A stretch of DNA of 64,000 bases from Ctena decussata. Its lineage: Eukaryota > Mollusca > Bivalvia > Lucinida > Lucinidae. This document shows positions 32,916-44,635 of this stretch, in pieces. Made by a program: the position numbers and the translations under genes. The stretch's first letter is position 1. Every line of letters starts with the position of its first letter. The notes below the pieces were generated by a model. That model did no database searches. It was given only the letters and a program-made list of their open reading frames with translations, and was not told where the DNA came from. The stretch covers positions 1,736,001-1,800,000 of the forward strand of contig OZ022511.1 of the NCBI GenBank assembly GCA_963989385.1, read 5' to 3'.

Positions 32916-35900
32916 GTACGTCAGAATTGCGTAAATTCTTATCAAGTTTTGTTATAAGTCTAAGGGACACAAATATAATTATTTAATAATGTTCTGATCG
33001 AATTTTGGAGGCTATCTAAGAAACAGATCGTTCCTAGTATGTAGTTTTTTTCATTCAGTATAAGATAGTTTTTATATCACAAGAACTAATATAATATTTT
33101 GTTATCAGTCATTGCCATATACAACAGGTCATAACCTTATTTTGTCATTACATACAGAATATAATATAACAGAAGTTATTTTCTGTCTTGGCTGTGCACA
33201 GGCATTTGACGTTTTTGGGGGCCTCAGAAATACACCGTAGCCTCGTATATGGCCAGAAACCGTATTTTCTATAGTGAGATATCTCACCATAGAAAATACG
33301 TTTTTTGGCCATAGCGAAGCTAATGTTTACTTCTGAGGCCCCAGAAATGTCAAATGCCTTTGGCCTGTGTGTAGATAAGGAATCTATCAGTTTACTTTTT
33401 TTTCATAATCAAAATGATTATGACTTGATCGATTTTATCTTTAATAATATACTTTTAGCATGCTCAAAGAAGTTGCACAATTCAATTTCAAATACATGGA
33501 TCTGGCAGACAAGGTTGTATCAACCTTGAATAAACCTTGATTCAACGTCGTGATGTTGAATCAATGTTGATTCAAGGTTGACTAAACCTTGTGTGCTTGC
33601 TGGGTTGTTTGTTCTCTGAAACTTATACTTCATTACTTTTGTTTTTTAGCATTTCAATCAGCGAACGCGTTGGTACTAGAAAATACTGGATTTTGCCGGT
33701 ATGTAACTCAGGTAAACTGTTCCCAACACGAAAGTGGTGAAAGTGGTACCCTGTGTGGCTCAGATGGCGTTACATATGCTAACCAGTAAGTCTTAAGCTT
33801 TAAAATACATGTGTAAAGATGCATCTCCAAAAGTCCTATAAATATATAATTCCCTTCTCACAGGAAGGATAATCAAGGAGAATGGGTGCAATTACAAGGG
33901 AAGCAACTCATACATTCTCATTTTTGCTTGCCTCCTAAGTGGGAGTCAATTCAATAGGGAAAGTATTTTCTCCTCTAGCACCCAGCAGGCACACAAGGTT
34001 GAATCAATATTGAATCAACTTTGAATCAACCTTGAATCAACGTCGTGACGTTGAATCAAGGTTGAAACAATGTTGAATCAACCATGTGTGCCCGGTGGGC
34101 AGCCAATTCTTTCCTTCGATTAAAACGCCCTCATCATGTATGGAAGCATACAGGAAGTCACGAAAGTTGTCCCCCTTTGCAAAAACTGCGTAAAATGATG
34201 GAGATGAAGTATAAGAATAGCCTCTCCCTCACCTCATCTCCACAGTAGAATGGACCCACCAACCAGAAAAATACCAAGCTAGCATTTAATGACTCAATGT
34301 TGAATACATGTTGAACTATACCTTGAATTTAAAAAATGATTCAACCTTTAGGCCTCAATACAGGGGCGGATCCAGGAATTTTGGATAGGGGGTTCAAATT
34401 AGCTGAGGGGGTTCGATTTGAGCATTTTGACCAATTTTTGCTGAAATTCCCCATAAAAATGAAATAATTTAGGCTGAAGAGGGGGTTCGTTTGAACCCCC
34501 GAACCCCCTCTGGGTCCGCCACTGCAATATCGATTCAACTTTTGCCATTCAAGGTAAAAGTCAACAACTTTGCAAAAGTCTCAGCATGCTTCCAACATTC
34601 AAACCAAATTCTACTGAGGTTGATGCTTTGCCATACATCATGGCATATTGCATCGCCGTAGATAGGTACACGTTGTGTTCACAATGAAAGAACACGCAAA
34701 GAAATGTTGTTAACCCAAAGCAGTTATAGTCTTTAGTCTTTACTCATATGAGCCGCGACACGAGAAAACCAACAAAGCGGTTGTGCGCCCAGCTAAGACT
34801 CAGATCAGCCTGGGCATCCGCCCAGTCTGATCACTGAGAGTCTTCACTGTCCGCATGAACATAGCTTAGACCCTTAGCTACCCTTTAAGCGTTTATGGAA
34901 GACTCTGATCAGACTGGGCAAACGCCCATGCTGATCTGAGTCTGTGCTGGGCGCACAACCACTTTGTTGGTTTTCTCGTGTCGCGGCTCAACACCAAAGG
35001 TAATGCAATGGTCAATTTCATCTCTTTTCTAGTTTTTCACATGAGCGTATCTAGGGAGGTCAACTAGCTTTGTCTGAGAAAAATATTTGAAAACTGTATA
35101 AAATGCTGTCGCATTGTAATAAATCGAAATATTTACACTTGCCACTGACTTCCCATTCCCTTTAGAGCAACTGGCTTCATACACCGATGAAGGACAGTTG
35201 ATCATGTGACGTTGTCGTCAAGCGACGTCTAATGTAAACAAACGTCTTGATTGGTTCTTGTGACGTTCGACTGACGCCACACCAGAGAGACGGCTGTTTA
35301 ACGTTATGGCCAAGCACGTCGTTACTAACTTTTCTTCGACCCATGTTTTGCCTGTTCTACACCAAATTACCACGAAAACGGCACAGAGAGGTTCACAAAT
35401 AAAGTGCAAATGTTAGAATAAAAATTTGATTTTTCAGCGTTCATCGTGTGAAGAAGCCAGTGGTCGTCGCTAAAATATGCTGCAAGAAGCGCTTCGCGCT
35501 TCATGGAATTTTAGCTCCTCCCACTGACTTCATCACACGATGAACGCTGAAAAATCAGATTTTATTTCTTAATTATAGACTGTGTCTACAGTAAAAAAAA
35601 AAATCTGCAGACTTGGGAAGCGGCTGTGTAAGAGGGTACGTGCGTGTGTGCTTTGCCGGTGTATATTTTTAAACTTGTACATACCACCTCAGCATTAAAA
35701 TTACCAAACGAGGATCGTTCGAAAAGAGCTGTAATATCAAGTTGACATTGTGTGCATGCATGTATGTGTCTGTTGAATTTCTATGCAGATACATGTACAT
35801 GTAAAATCTTCTGTAGTCATCAATTCGCAGTCAGTATCACTATTTACAATCCCCTATCTCGCTTTCTCCTTCTTAGCCGCATAACGAATTTGTCGACGGA

Positions 35901-38900
35901 GTCAGCTTTTAGAATATTGCTGATAAGCCCATGACATAAAAAGCGCTTTACCACCATATCGTGTGTAACAGAATATCCATGCAGAAATACGTATATATAG
36001 ACAGTCTGTTTTGTTCGGGAGGTTATAAAAGATCAAACTTGACATAACTTGCTTTTGAAAACGGGAAAAATACAGTTTTGCTAACAGATATAAAGAATAA
36101 AGAAGGGCTTATGGGCTGTGGGCGGAAGTTTAACTAAAGTTGATTTATATGTATTTCATATCACGTTAAAACCGATATAACTTTGTATTTAGAAATAATA
36201 AAAAAAATTGTCATAAGCCAAAATTTTATAAATTCGTTGTTTAAAGACAGAGGTCCTCTTGACCACAATACATTTTTTGACACATAGTCTGGATACCTTT
36301 AACCGGGAAAGTTTATCGGATTTTTGCTGCTATGATGAAAATGGTTGCTGAAGATTTACACATTTACCTTAAGGGTAACTCCTATTGGAGACTTTCATAT
36401 CAGAATGATCTCCCTTGAAAGTATAGCCATGCACCTTAAAGGCCGTCTTTCTTTAAACCTTACCGTTTTTCATCTACAGTTGTGAATTCACCAAAATCCA
36501 CTGTACCAACCGGGACTTGACTATAAAGCAGATCGGACCATGCCCTGTGGAGCTTCGGAAACAGGAAATAGTTTTAAGTGTCGTCTGCGGCGATGTTCTT
36601 GACATGGATTGCACCACTTATGCGGGGAACTTGAAATACTGTGGCACAGATGGAATCTCGTATCAGACTGTGTAAGTAAATACTGGTCAAAATAAGTTAA
36701 GCCCCATGTCGGGTTTTCCATAGGCATAATGTTAAATTCCCAATGTTTAGTTGTTTATTTCAAAAATGTTAAAACAATTGAACACTCCAATTCATCTCAA
36801 ATAAGACAACAGTTACACAAAGTTTCATTGAAAATACCGATGGTCTTTCGATATGTGCTAAATGTTCCATAAGTACCAATATTTTTGCCAATTTTACTAT
36901 AGGAATGATCGGGAACGAAACGGGACATTTACTGAAATGTGTGAAGCTTTATAGAAAATTTATCAATATAAGTGAAACCTACCACATCTTGAGAAGACAC
37001 ATTGCTGCTACTTTCTCTGAATATTGTATGCAAAAATTCTTTATTCAGTAAAAAGTTATGATAAAACAAACACGGAAGTTTTTGCATTAAGTCTATAGGA
37101 AATTTTCGGCTTAGGCTTAACTTGTATTTCTTTAGTCTGGTCGAGCCTGACCCATGATGCACACATCCGGGCGTAAATCATATTTGGCTTACTTTTGGGC
37201 GTATTCGGCTAGGTGTTTCGTGCTTCACAATAATTCTTTGGGTGTTTCACGCAAAGAATCGGGAAGCACAAAACGAACAGTCGAATGCACCCATTGTCCT
37301 CCATTGCAACACTGAGATAATGGCGACATAGCTTAGAAATCATTGAAACTCAGAGTGGGTAACTTCGGCAGCGGGTAACTTCGGACAGTGACATTGATTC
37401 CTTTATATGTCAGTTGTTTGGAACTAAAACTAAAATAATTGGCCAAACAGTGAAAATCCTGATGAGGCGGCTCATTATTATGAGCCGTCTCATCTGGATT
37501 TTCACTGTTTGCAATGGTATGTCCGAATTTACCCCCATGTCCGAAGTTACCCGACTCTACCCTAGATGAGCTCAGTTCAGGTAAGACGACTTTAGCTGTG
37601 TGCGCATGATGTTGCTTAGTCGACATTATCCAGAAGTAAGGGAGAGGCATTCATCAGTGAAGTCATGCATACGGAAATCACAGTATCCGAACGCACTGTA
37701 CCATCTCATCCGGTTTTCATAGCGTTGAATCGAGAGTACAAAATTCGCTTATACCAGTAGTCGGTATTTATTATGTTTTGAGATTTTATCCGGAATCCGC
37801 TGCGTCATTTATAGTTATTCAGCTTCGAAAATGTAAGGAGGTAAGTTTAATATAATTTGCTCTTCGGTCTTATACTGTATTGCCCTATACAATGAAAACC
37901 TCATGGCCGTCACAGAAATTTTATTCCGAACAGCTTTAACACGAGTTTGTGTCGTGCAAAACATAGCTATCAGCCTGCTATCAAAACAAACCAATTGGTC
38001 GTGCAAAACATAGCTATCAGCCTGCTATCAAAACAAACCAATTGTAGATTGATAACGCTTTCCGTTTATTTTAAAGATTTTTATAAAACATGTAACAAAA
38101 GGCTCAGACCGGTTTTAAAATCATGCCAAGGGCGATTTGAATACTGTACCATTTACTATCCACCCGTACACGACATTGTACAAGGCAAATAAAGTAAAAG
38201 ACCGAAGAGCAAATATTATTAAACTTACCTCTTTACATTTTAAAAGCTGAATAACTATAAATGACGCAGCAGATTCCGGACAAAATCTCAAAACATAATG
38301 ATTTCCGACTACTAGTTATAAGCGAATTTTGTACTCTCGATTGATCGCAATGGAAACCGGAAGAGATGGTAAAGTGCGTTCGGATACTGTGGAAATGTGT
38401 TAGAAGGCATGCAAGGTTGTTTCCTAGCTTATATTTGTCGACAAGCATAATGGAAGCCAGGATGAACTAAGCAAAATATATCCTTGGTGGATTGGTCCAG
38501 TGGTTCGACGAGATCTTGCGAGATCTTGATAAAGTGGGAGGCAAAAATCGGTACTGGAAACTCGCAAGTGTTAATTCTTTGAGAGTTGGTTTATAGAAGT
38601 ATTTGCAAAAAATCGAATTCGCTATTTTTATAATGGCCCTTTGCAGTATTAAAAATCGTGATGGTTTAATTTTGCGGAAAAAATGTTTCGGAAACAATAA
38701 AGTTTTCGCGAATAATAGCAAGTTTCAGAACTTTTTGCACACGTCTCTTTCAGTACAAAACCAAAACAAAGTAAGAAGAAGAAGAAGAAAAAGAAACACT
38801 TTTTTTCTCAGAAGACCTCCTAAAACGGGTCATGGGTGCCATATTTTGCGATATCCAGGATAATAGTACCTTCGCAAGCTAAGGGTACCAAGTCCACTTC

Positions 38901-41505
38901 TTTCCTACGTTTGGCTTACGAAGATTGGAATATAGTTTGCAGACTCGTCTATAATTGAATTATGGATATCCATAAACAGACTTAATGTTGGGTACCCATA
39001 AACTGAGTTATAGATATCCGTAATTTTATAATTTGTGGATAACAAAAATTCGATTTATCATATGACGTCGCGTCATAAAAAATTGTATGGCCACACGTGT
39101 AATAACACTTCAGCGCGTCTTTGACAACGTCCATGTCAGCAATGCGTTTTCTTATTGAAATAGTGTTCAGTTTGAAAACGTTAAAATCCCTTTTTAAAAG
39201 GTCATATAAAACAGAATCTTGCATTTGTGGTCATTTCATATAAATTTATGAGGTTCGTTCATAAATTTCATATGAAATGAAGGCTCGTTTCATAAGTTTC
39301 ATATGAACTGAAGGCCCGTTTCATTAATTTCATATGAAATGACCACTCGTGTAAGATCCTCTATTAATGGCCATCCAGAGATACTCTGTATAATGGAATC
39401 CATTATCGAAACAAATTATGGCTATCCATATTCTATACTGACAACAGACAAGACGGGAGTTTTCGCTTCCAAAACAAGCGCCAAAATCTAGATCCGTCTT
39501 ACAAGACGGATCTAGATTTTTGGGATTGTTTTAGAAGGGAAACATCCATTTCATAGCTTAATTCCATAAAACTGATTTAGATATCGAGGTCATTCTAGAG
39601 ATGGAAAAATAAATACGGAACATTTTCAGAAATTCTAGTCAGTCGAATAAATTGGATGTCGCCTTCTCATGTGACTTTTCATTTCAGATGTCATTTTGAG
39701 CAAGCCAGATGTCAAAACCATCTACTCTTTCTGAATCATTTAGGAAATTGTCGAAACGGTAAGTATATCACATAAAAGAAGTAAAAAATGGAGAACTATT
39801 TTATCGTATGACGTCGTTGTTATTCAGTGGCTGTAATAACATTTTGGCGCGCGTGGATGTAACATCATTGACAACGACCGTGTCAGTAATGCGTTTTTCT
39901 ACTGTAATAATGTTCATTTTGAAAGCGATAAAATCCATCTGAAAAATAGACTCTTACATGTACATTCGTGGTCATTTCATATTAAATTTATGAAACTCGC
40001 TGAAGGCTCGTTTCATAAATTTCATATGAAATGACCACTCGTGTAAGATCCTCTACGTGTGTTTGTTATATATGCTAATCTTTTCTTAATATTAATATGT
40101 TTGTCTTGAATGTTCATCTTTTGTTCCTCTTTGTATGACCCGAGACAAATATCAGTAAAGGTAAACAGAAAAAAATCGACATATTTTATAAGGCGTGTAA
40201 CACAGGTCTTCCCTTGCATTGCCAGTGTCTCAATGTATGGGTATGAATAGTTAGCATATAACCGAGAATTAAATTATTTTAGAATGAATTAAAGGTTTGA
40301 AGAAATCACACTTTTCCATTGTACGAATTTCATGTTGCATCTTACTTATAATTCGAGTGGAGCATGGCATACACTGTAAGCCATGCTCTTCTCAAATTAT
40401 AAGTGAGATGACGTGATAGATCTATAACCATAGCAACTATGGAATTACCCATTGTTGTGCTTAGTACCTTGGCAGAATGACGTCTCCATGACGTCACTTT
40501 GGCATCAATTTAACATCTTAGTAGCTATGGTAACATTTATTTATTTATTTATTCATTTGTATCTATGATGCCATTGGTATCGGAGCATGGTGTGCTCCGC
40601 CATTTTATTTTTCAATTCATTACAAACTGAAATTTTTTCAACAGAAACTTCAGATATTCTCAAATAATTACTCTCGGTTCATTTAATTTCGAGTTATATG
40701 TGCCCTGACAGGTTTCTTATAATTTCCTGGGAAACAACCCTACTAGACCCAGTTTTTGAAAGGCCCCTTTGGCATCCTGGTTAACCGCTCAGCAGGTCAA
40801 AGCTTGCCCAGGAATAGTGTGGTTAGGTTAACTGACCATCCCGACATTACTATAGCTGTTTACCGTGGACGTAAAGCAACTAGTCAATAAAAAAATATTT
40901 TGCGTCCAGAGAAGCAAACAAAGAGGAAAGCTCCAGAATATGTGGGGCTTTAATAATAATGCTAAGATATTTCTTATTTCTCAGTGGAAACATAAGTTAA
41001 GACAACTTATTAGAACCGTCTCTAATGAGGGTCACAACATATATTTTGATCGGGAGAAATAGTATTAGTTATCTCTAAATGATACCTGTTACTTATTTGG
41101 GGCGCCAGTAAGAAAGTCCCAAAAGTTGTTTCTTTTTACGGAAAGACTGAAAACATGCAGATATACCCCTACATGAAGTACTGTTAACCATAATAATTTA
41201 AGCCGCGATACGAGAAAACCAACAAAGTGGACGTGCGCCCAGCACAGACTCAGATCAGCCTGGGCATCCGCAAAGTCTGATCATACTCTTTGCTAAGTGC
41301 TTAAAGGGTAGCAAAGGGTCTAAGCTAGCTCTATGCGGACAGGGAAGACTCTGATCAGACAGTAGGCAGACGCCCAGGCTGATTTGAGTCTGCGCTTGGC
41401 GCACAACCACTTTGTTGGTTTTCTCGTGTCGCGGCTCATATTTCATTTTCTTTCTTTTTTCATTGTGTCATTATAGTCGACAGGCCTATTGTCGTTGGGC
41501 GATGA
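32879..41505 (+). CDS. Secreted two-domain Kazal-type serine protease inhibitor, complete
   Basis: Exons 32879-32915, 33650-33785, 36480-36671, 39688-39758 and 41477-41505. The coding length is 465 nt, a multiple of three, giving 154 residues. The first 19 residues, MAATFITYILLLAFQSANA, are a clear signal peptide with an ANA cleavage-like end. Kazal domain 1 (about residues 28-81) has GFC, VNC, LCGSDGVTYANHC, KIHC and GPC. Domain 2 (about 95-145) has VVC, MDC, YCGTDGISYQTVC, QARC and GNC. Each has six cysteines in Kazal order. A short tail ends VDRPIVVGR. One N-C-S sequon is present in domain 1. Predicted role: extracellular inhibitor of serine proteases, as is common in mollusc defence and digestive secretions; the target protease cannot be told from sequence. 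Polyadenylation signal candidate at 41662-41667. Confidence 0.85.
33200..33359. mobile_element. Palindromic element, GGCATTTGAC ends
   Basis: AGGCATTTGACGTTTTTGGG / complement, inner GTATTTTCTATAGTGAGATA TCTCACCATAGAAAATAC. About 160 bp. Confidence 0.75.
33504..33605. mobile_element. Small MITE family D, TTGATTCAA hairpin version
   Basis: CAGACAAGGTTGTATCAACC left and GGTTGACTAAACCTTGTGTG CTTGCTGGG right; interior of TTGAATCAA/TTGATTCAA palindromes. Ends about 45 bp before Kazal exon 2. Confidence 0.75.
33650..33785 (+). CDS. Kazal gene (+ strand), exon 2
   Basis: Acceptor GTTTTTTAG and donor GTAAGTC. It encodes the signal-peptide end, LVLENTGFC and the first half of Kazal domain 1 (LCGSDGVTYAN). 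It is flanked on both sides by members of the same small MITE group (33504-33605 and 33981-34100). Confidence 0.87.
33870..34215. mobile_element. MITE family C split by a nested family D MITE
   Basis: The left half (GGGAAGCAACTC, TTGCTTGCCTCC, GAAAGTATTTTCTCC) is separated from the right half (AATTCTTTCCTTCG, AAGTTGTCCCCC) by the family D element 33981-34100. Confidence 0.75.
33981..34100. mobile_element. Small MITE family D, TTGATTCAA version, nested in family C
   Basis: CCCAGCAGGCACACAAGGTT left, CCATGTGTGCCCGGTGGGC right, inserted in the family C element 33870-34215. Confidence 0.8.
34361..34524. mobile_element. hAT-like MITE
   Basis: CAGGGGCGGATCCAGG left and CTGGGTCCGCCACTG right, with a short CAATA repeat on both sides. 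The CAGNGGCGGA end type is common in hAT-derived MITEs. Confidence 0.6.
34748..34990. mobile_element. Palindromic MITE family A
   Basis: Near-consensus ends ATGAGCCGCGACACGAGAAA / complement; intron of the + Kazal gene. Confidence 0.87.
35421..35563. mobile_element. Palindromic MITE family F
   Basis: Longer ends: AAATTTGATTTTTCAGCGTT CATCGTGTG and the complement ending AACGCTGAAAAATCAGATTT; central GCGCTTCGCGCTTC. Confidence 0.82.
36480..36671 (+). CDS. Kazal gene (+ strand), exon 3
   Basis: Acceptor CATCTACAG and donor GTAAGTAAA. It completes domain 1 (CEFTKIHC to GPCP), then the linker VELRKQEIVLS, then the first half of domain 2 (VVCGDVLDMDC to YCGTDGISYQT). Exon boundaries cut each Kazal domain after the YxN/YQT motif, as in the - strand gene. 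Confidence 0.87.
37443..37513. repeat. Short hairpin CCAAACAGT...ACTGTTTGC
   Basis: GTGAAAATCCTGATGAGGCG stem with inner CTCATTATTATGAG. Confidence 0.75.
37679..38391. mobile_element. Foldback element with 5-bp target duplication
   Basis: Arms of about 205 bp (CACAGTATCCGAACGCACT / complement) surround a unique spacer of about 300 bp, and GAAAT flanks both ends (37674-37678, 38392-38396). The spacer has a 47-bp tandem duplication at 37951-38044. Confidence 0.82.
39030..39365. repeat. Dispersed repeat ending in TTTCATATGAAATGA palindromes
   Basis: TTGTATGGCCACACGTGTAA, CTTATTGAAATAGTGTTCAG, then repeated TTTCATATGAAATGA. Relatives at about 19930-20160 and 39800-40055, and a weaker one near 5340-5520. 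Confidence 0.6.
39688..39758 (+). CDS. Kazal gene (+ strand), exon 4
   Basis: Acceptor CATTTCAG and donor GTAAGTATA. It encodes CHFEQARCQNHLLFLNHLGN then CRN, supplying the last three cysteines of domain 2. This 71-nt exon is the counterpart of the one not found in the - strand gene. Confidence 0.83.
39800..40055. repeat. Dispersed repeat, related to 39030-39365
   Basis: TCGTATGACGTCGTTG, GTAATAACATTTTGGCGCG and the closing TTTCATATGAAATGACCACT. Confidence 0.6.
40285..40660. repeat. Dispersed repeat, second copy
   Basis: Same order as 4975-5300: AAATCACACTTTTCC, the TTATAATTCGAGTGGAGCAT palindrome, CCATAGCAACTATGG and AGCTATGGTAACA. Confidence 0.7.
41199..41440. mobile_element. Palindromic MITE family A before Kazal terminal exon
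   Basis: TAAGCCGCGATACGAGAAAA left, CTCGTGTCGCGGCTCAT right. Ends about 36 bp upstream of the last coding exon. Confidence 0.86.
41477..41505 (+). CDS. Kazal gene (+ strand), terminal coding exon
   Basis: Acceptor ATTATAG and TGA at 41503-41505. It adds VDRPIVVGR. A palindromic MITE (41199-41440) ends about 36 bp before it, inside the region where branch point and polypyrimidine tract should lie. A weaker call than the other exons because it is short and the acceptor is only moderate. Confidence 0.6.
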
Positions 41506-41661
41506 CACCGCCGCCGCTGACTACGTAGCTGCCAAGAGAGTGCACTTGCTACACGTTGTGGTACAAAAAACTCATATTTTCAATATACTTGTAGAAAGAA
41601 TTTGGAACCTTTATATGGTTCAACTTCATCGCCATTATTGTAGTCAATGGTAGAAGATAAT

Positions 41662-41667
41662 AATAAA
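41662..41667 (+). promoter_or_regulatory. Candidate polyadenylation signal of + Kazal gene
   Basis: AATAAA 157 bp after the stop codon, followed by T-rich sequence. Confidence 0.5.
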
Positions 41668-41956
41668 TTTATTTAAAAAATGTGGGCTTTTATCTTTCTT
41701 TCTCTTAAATGAAAAATTGTTAATAAGTTATAAGTTATATGTACCACTAAGCTAATTGGAGTCAGCTCTCAACAAAATACAGCGCAACTCGTGATCCATA
41801 CGTTTAGGACATAACCAAAGACTGGCCAGTGTGTTCACAAAATGTTATTATGTGCTCGTACTCCTAAACGAACGTAAGTAATATCTATGAACCAACCTGG
41901 CCCATCAGACAGGTTTATAATTAATTTAAGGTATGTCGAATGAATAAAAAATGTCC

Positions 41957-42015
41957 AGTAGTGTAGACCTTGATCAGATGCCGCGATTGCGGCGTCTGAT
42001 CTGGGTCTACACTAG
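41957..42015. repeat. Short hairpin AGTGTAGACC...GGTCTACACT
   Basis: A 59-bp stem-loop with inner GATGCCGCGATTGCGGCGTC. Confidence 0.75.
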
Positions 42016-42019
42016 CAAT

Positions 42020-43005
42020 GTCAAAAAATGCTAGTCCCATAACCACACAACAGTTCACGCAAATGTGTTTTGACATTAGATTAAAGCACATGTATTTTCT
42101 TAATGTTCAAGAAATGGCAATTAAAAAGGGCAATTAGGAAGAAATTGTAAAAATGCTTAATTTTGAAACGACTTGATAGTGGACAGAGAGAGAGAATTAT
42201 AATGCTACAAACGGCATAGAAAAATTCCTATTCGTTCAAAAGTTATGCCAGTTTAAAAGTCTAACGGCTCTATTTTCCTACATGACTTGTCTCCCTTACT
42301 TTTTGGAAATATTTCTAACCACAATGCACTATTCTGTAATGTCACTGATGATTTTAATTTTTCAAATGAATTTTAAAACTAATAAGCAACCTTTTATCTA
42401 AAGAGTAAATGATTGTTATCTTACAGTTTGGATTATTTTAATCTTTATTTATCAGCTGGGTAATTTATTGGGTATGTTAATACACAATTTAAATTAAATT
42501 TAAAAAAAGTTTAAAACAGAACTGAACTGAACTGAATTTAAAAACATGGACGGACGCTCGGCGCCCCGTTACTGCGGCTATGGATTCGTTCCGCTGAGGT
42601 GCGGGGGTAACGTCGATATGAGAATTGAAGTTCTTTCGGATAACACGTAGCTGTATAAGTAGCTTTATCGAGACGCATCGGAGAGGGAGAAATCATTATT
42701 GCAACTTTGAAACACATCTATATAATACCGTCATATGTTAGTTTGCAGAAGATAGATGCAATTGTTTTACATACGATTATGGCTTTTAGTTTTTGTTTAA
42801 GAGTTTTGATGTATGTCTGCCCAATACTTCATTGTCCTCAGCCGCATTGGGTGATTTTGGAAATAGTGCATGTCCCTGCGTCACACTTTCATTTCCATAC
42901 TCTTTGAAGTTATTGTAATGAGCCCAAATTTGGCGAACAATAATATCCTCCCTTGTCCTCAGTTATATTAAACAGCTTCAACAGGCAATGTCCTAACGTT
43001 TTGTT
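42020..43005. other. No gene recognised
   Basis: AT-rich sequence; a GTTCCGCTGAG repeat piece near 42582 is the only known content. Confidence 0.6.
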
Positions 43006-43009
43006 TAAT

Positions 43010-43178
43010 ATTTCGTCGGCTGGTTGGTTGCTTTCGGGTGATAAAGGCCTTTGAGGTAGTATTTCAGTCCATAACGAGTTGCCTGCTAGAGATAGGGGAC
43101 AGGACAGACGAGAGAAAAAACAACAAAAAACAGCCAAACAGTCCTCACCCACACCTACTGCAAGCAGGGTAGACCTTG
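43010..43178 (-). mobile_element. SINE-like repeat, inverted copy
   Basis: On the - strand: GCTTGCAGTAGGTGTGGG, CTGTTTGGCTG, CTCTCGTCTGTCC, ending AGCAACCAACCAGCC. Matches 44140-44285. Confidence 0.45.
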
Positions 43179-44139
43179 TCCTGCTTTAAGCTAGTTTACC
43201 AATGATTTCTTTTTTACCGTTTGGAGTTTTGTTAAATGGACAGACGAATGGGTTGCAAGTAATAATTGTCTCTGTGAGCTAGGTTCCCGGCTAACTTCTC
43301 TCCATAGTACTATCAGTGGTAAATATATCTAAACATAAATCCTTGTGATAAAAAAAGGGGCTAATGTACATATATTGAGTCATATAACTGGCTGAAAGTA
43401 GGGATAACATGTTTTTGGAACAATGGCAAAAAGTTTCCTGGTTGCCCGTTGAGATTTTCAATAAACGAAAGCGGGACAATGAAAGGGGACCCAAATTTGT
43501 ATATTGTATTTCTACCATTTTCTTCAAGCTTATGACGGCGAAAGTATTTCCGTTTAAGAACAGCGTAAAAACGACTAAACTCAAATGCTTATGCAAAGCG
43601 GGTTAACCTTCACGTTTGGTGGTAAAATTTGGGTTCATGTGTATATGTGTATCAACTGAGTCAAATAATTTGCAAACACAGGGAGAACATGTTTTTGAAA
43701 AATGAAAAATTGCTCCACAAAATACAGTTTTCAATTTCCGGACCCCCGTCGAGCAAAGTAGTATAAACAAAAACAGGACAACAAATGGAGTCTCATGCCT
43801 ATACATTGTATTTTTATTTATTTATTTATTTATTTATTTTTGTCAGATGTATGATATCGAAAGTCGGTCATTTCAGTTGCCGACTAAAATGACATTTAAT
43901 ATTAATGCTCACAAGCGTTTTATGTGAAACTCAATGTTGTTTTATTTGTGAAAAGCAGGCTAAAAACCGTCATTTACAACTTCGAAACTGTAGTAAAAGG
44001 CTTGCAGCGGTACCTCACTATAAAATATCTCACGACAGAGCAAATGAGCCTTCAGCCGCTATATATATTCCAATACAGAAAGAAAAAGCAATGCCTATTG
44101 GGTAACTCTAATGCATAGGCGTACTACTTATTTGAATAG

Positions 44140-44285
44140 CCCTACTGTGCTTGCAGTAGCTGCGGGTCGGGGTTGTTTGGCTATTTTGTTCTCTCGTCTA
44201 TCTCTATTTTCTATCGCCTGAAGTCTGAAATAATGTCTCTAAGAGCCATTAAACCCAAACCAAACCAACCAACCAACCAATCATT
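44140..44285 (+). mobile_element. SINE-like repeat with AACCAA tail
   Basis: GCTTGCAGTAGCTGCGGG, TTTGGCTATTTTGTTCTCTC, then ATTAAACCCAAACCAAACCA and ACCAACC tail. A related copy is inverted at 43010-43178. Confidence 0.5.
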
Positions 44286-44635
44286 TTTAATTCCCTTTCT
44301 ACAGATGCAAAAGCGGGACATTTAATGGGTCCCATGCCTGAACATTGTATCTTTACCATTTAAATCAGGCTTATGATATCGAAAGTATGACCTAAATCAA
44401 TTTTCAAATCCGTTCTATGTGAAACTCAAGCTTGTTTTATTTGTTTAAAGTTGGCAGTGAGAACCTTGCAGTGATACCTCATGATAAAATATTTCATGAA
44501 TGTTTACCATGTTACAGCAATGGGGCCTTTAAGCTTTAAGAGTTTCATGGTGTAGTTTAAACAAGAATAACAATGTATTGCTTATCCTTTTTAGAACAGC
44601 CTGACATGCAAAGTAGGTTACTGCAGCCCATATGT

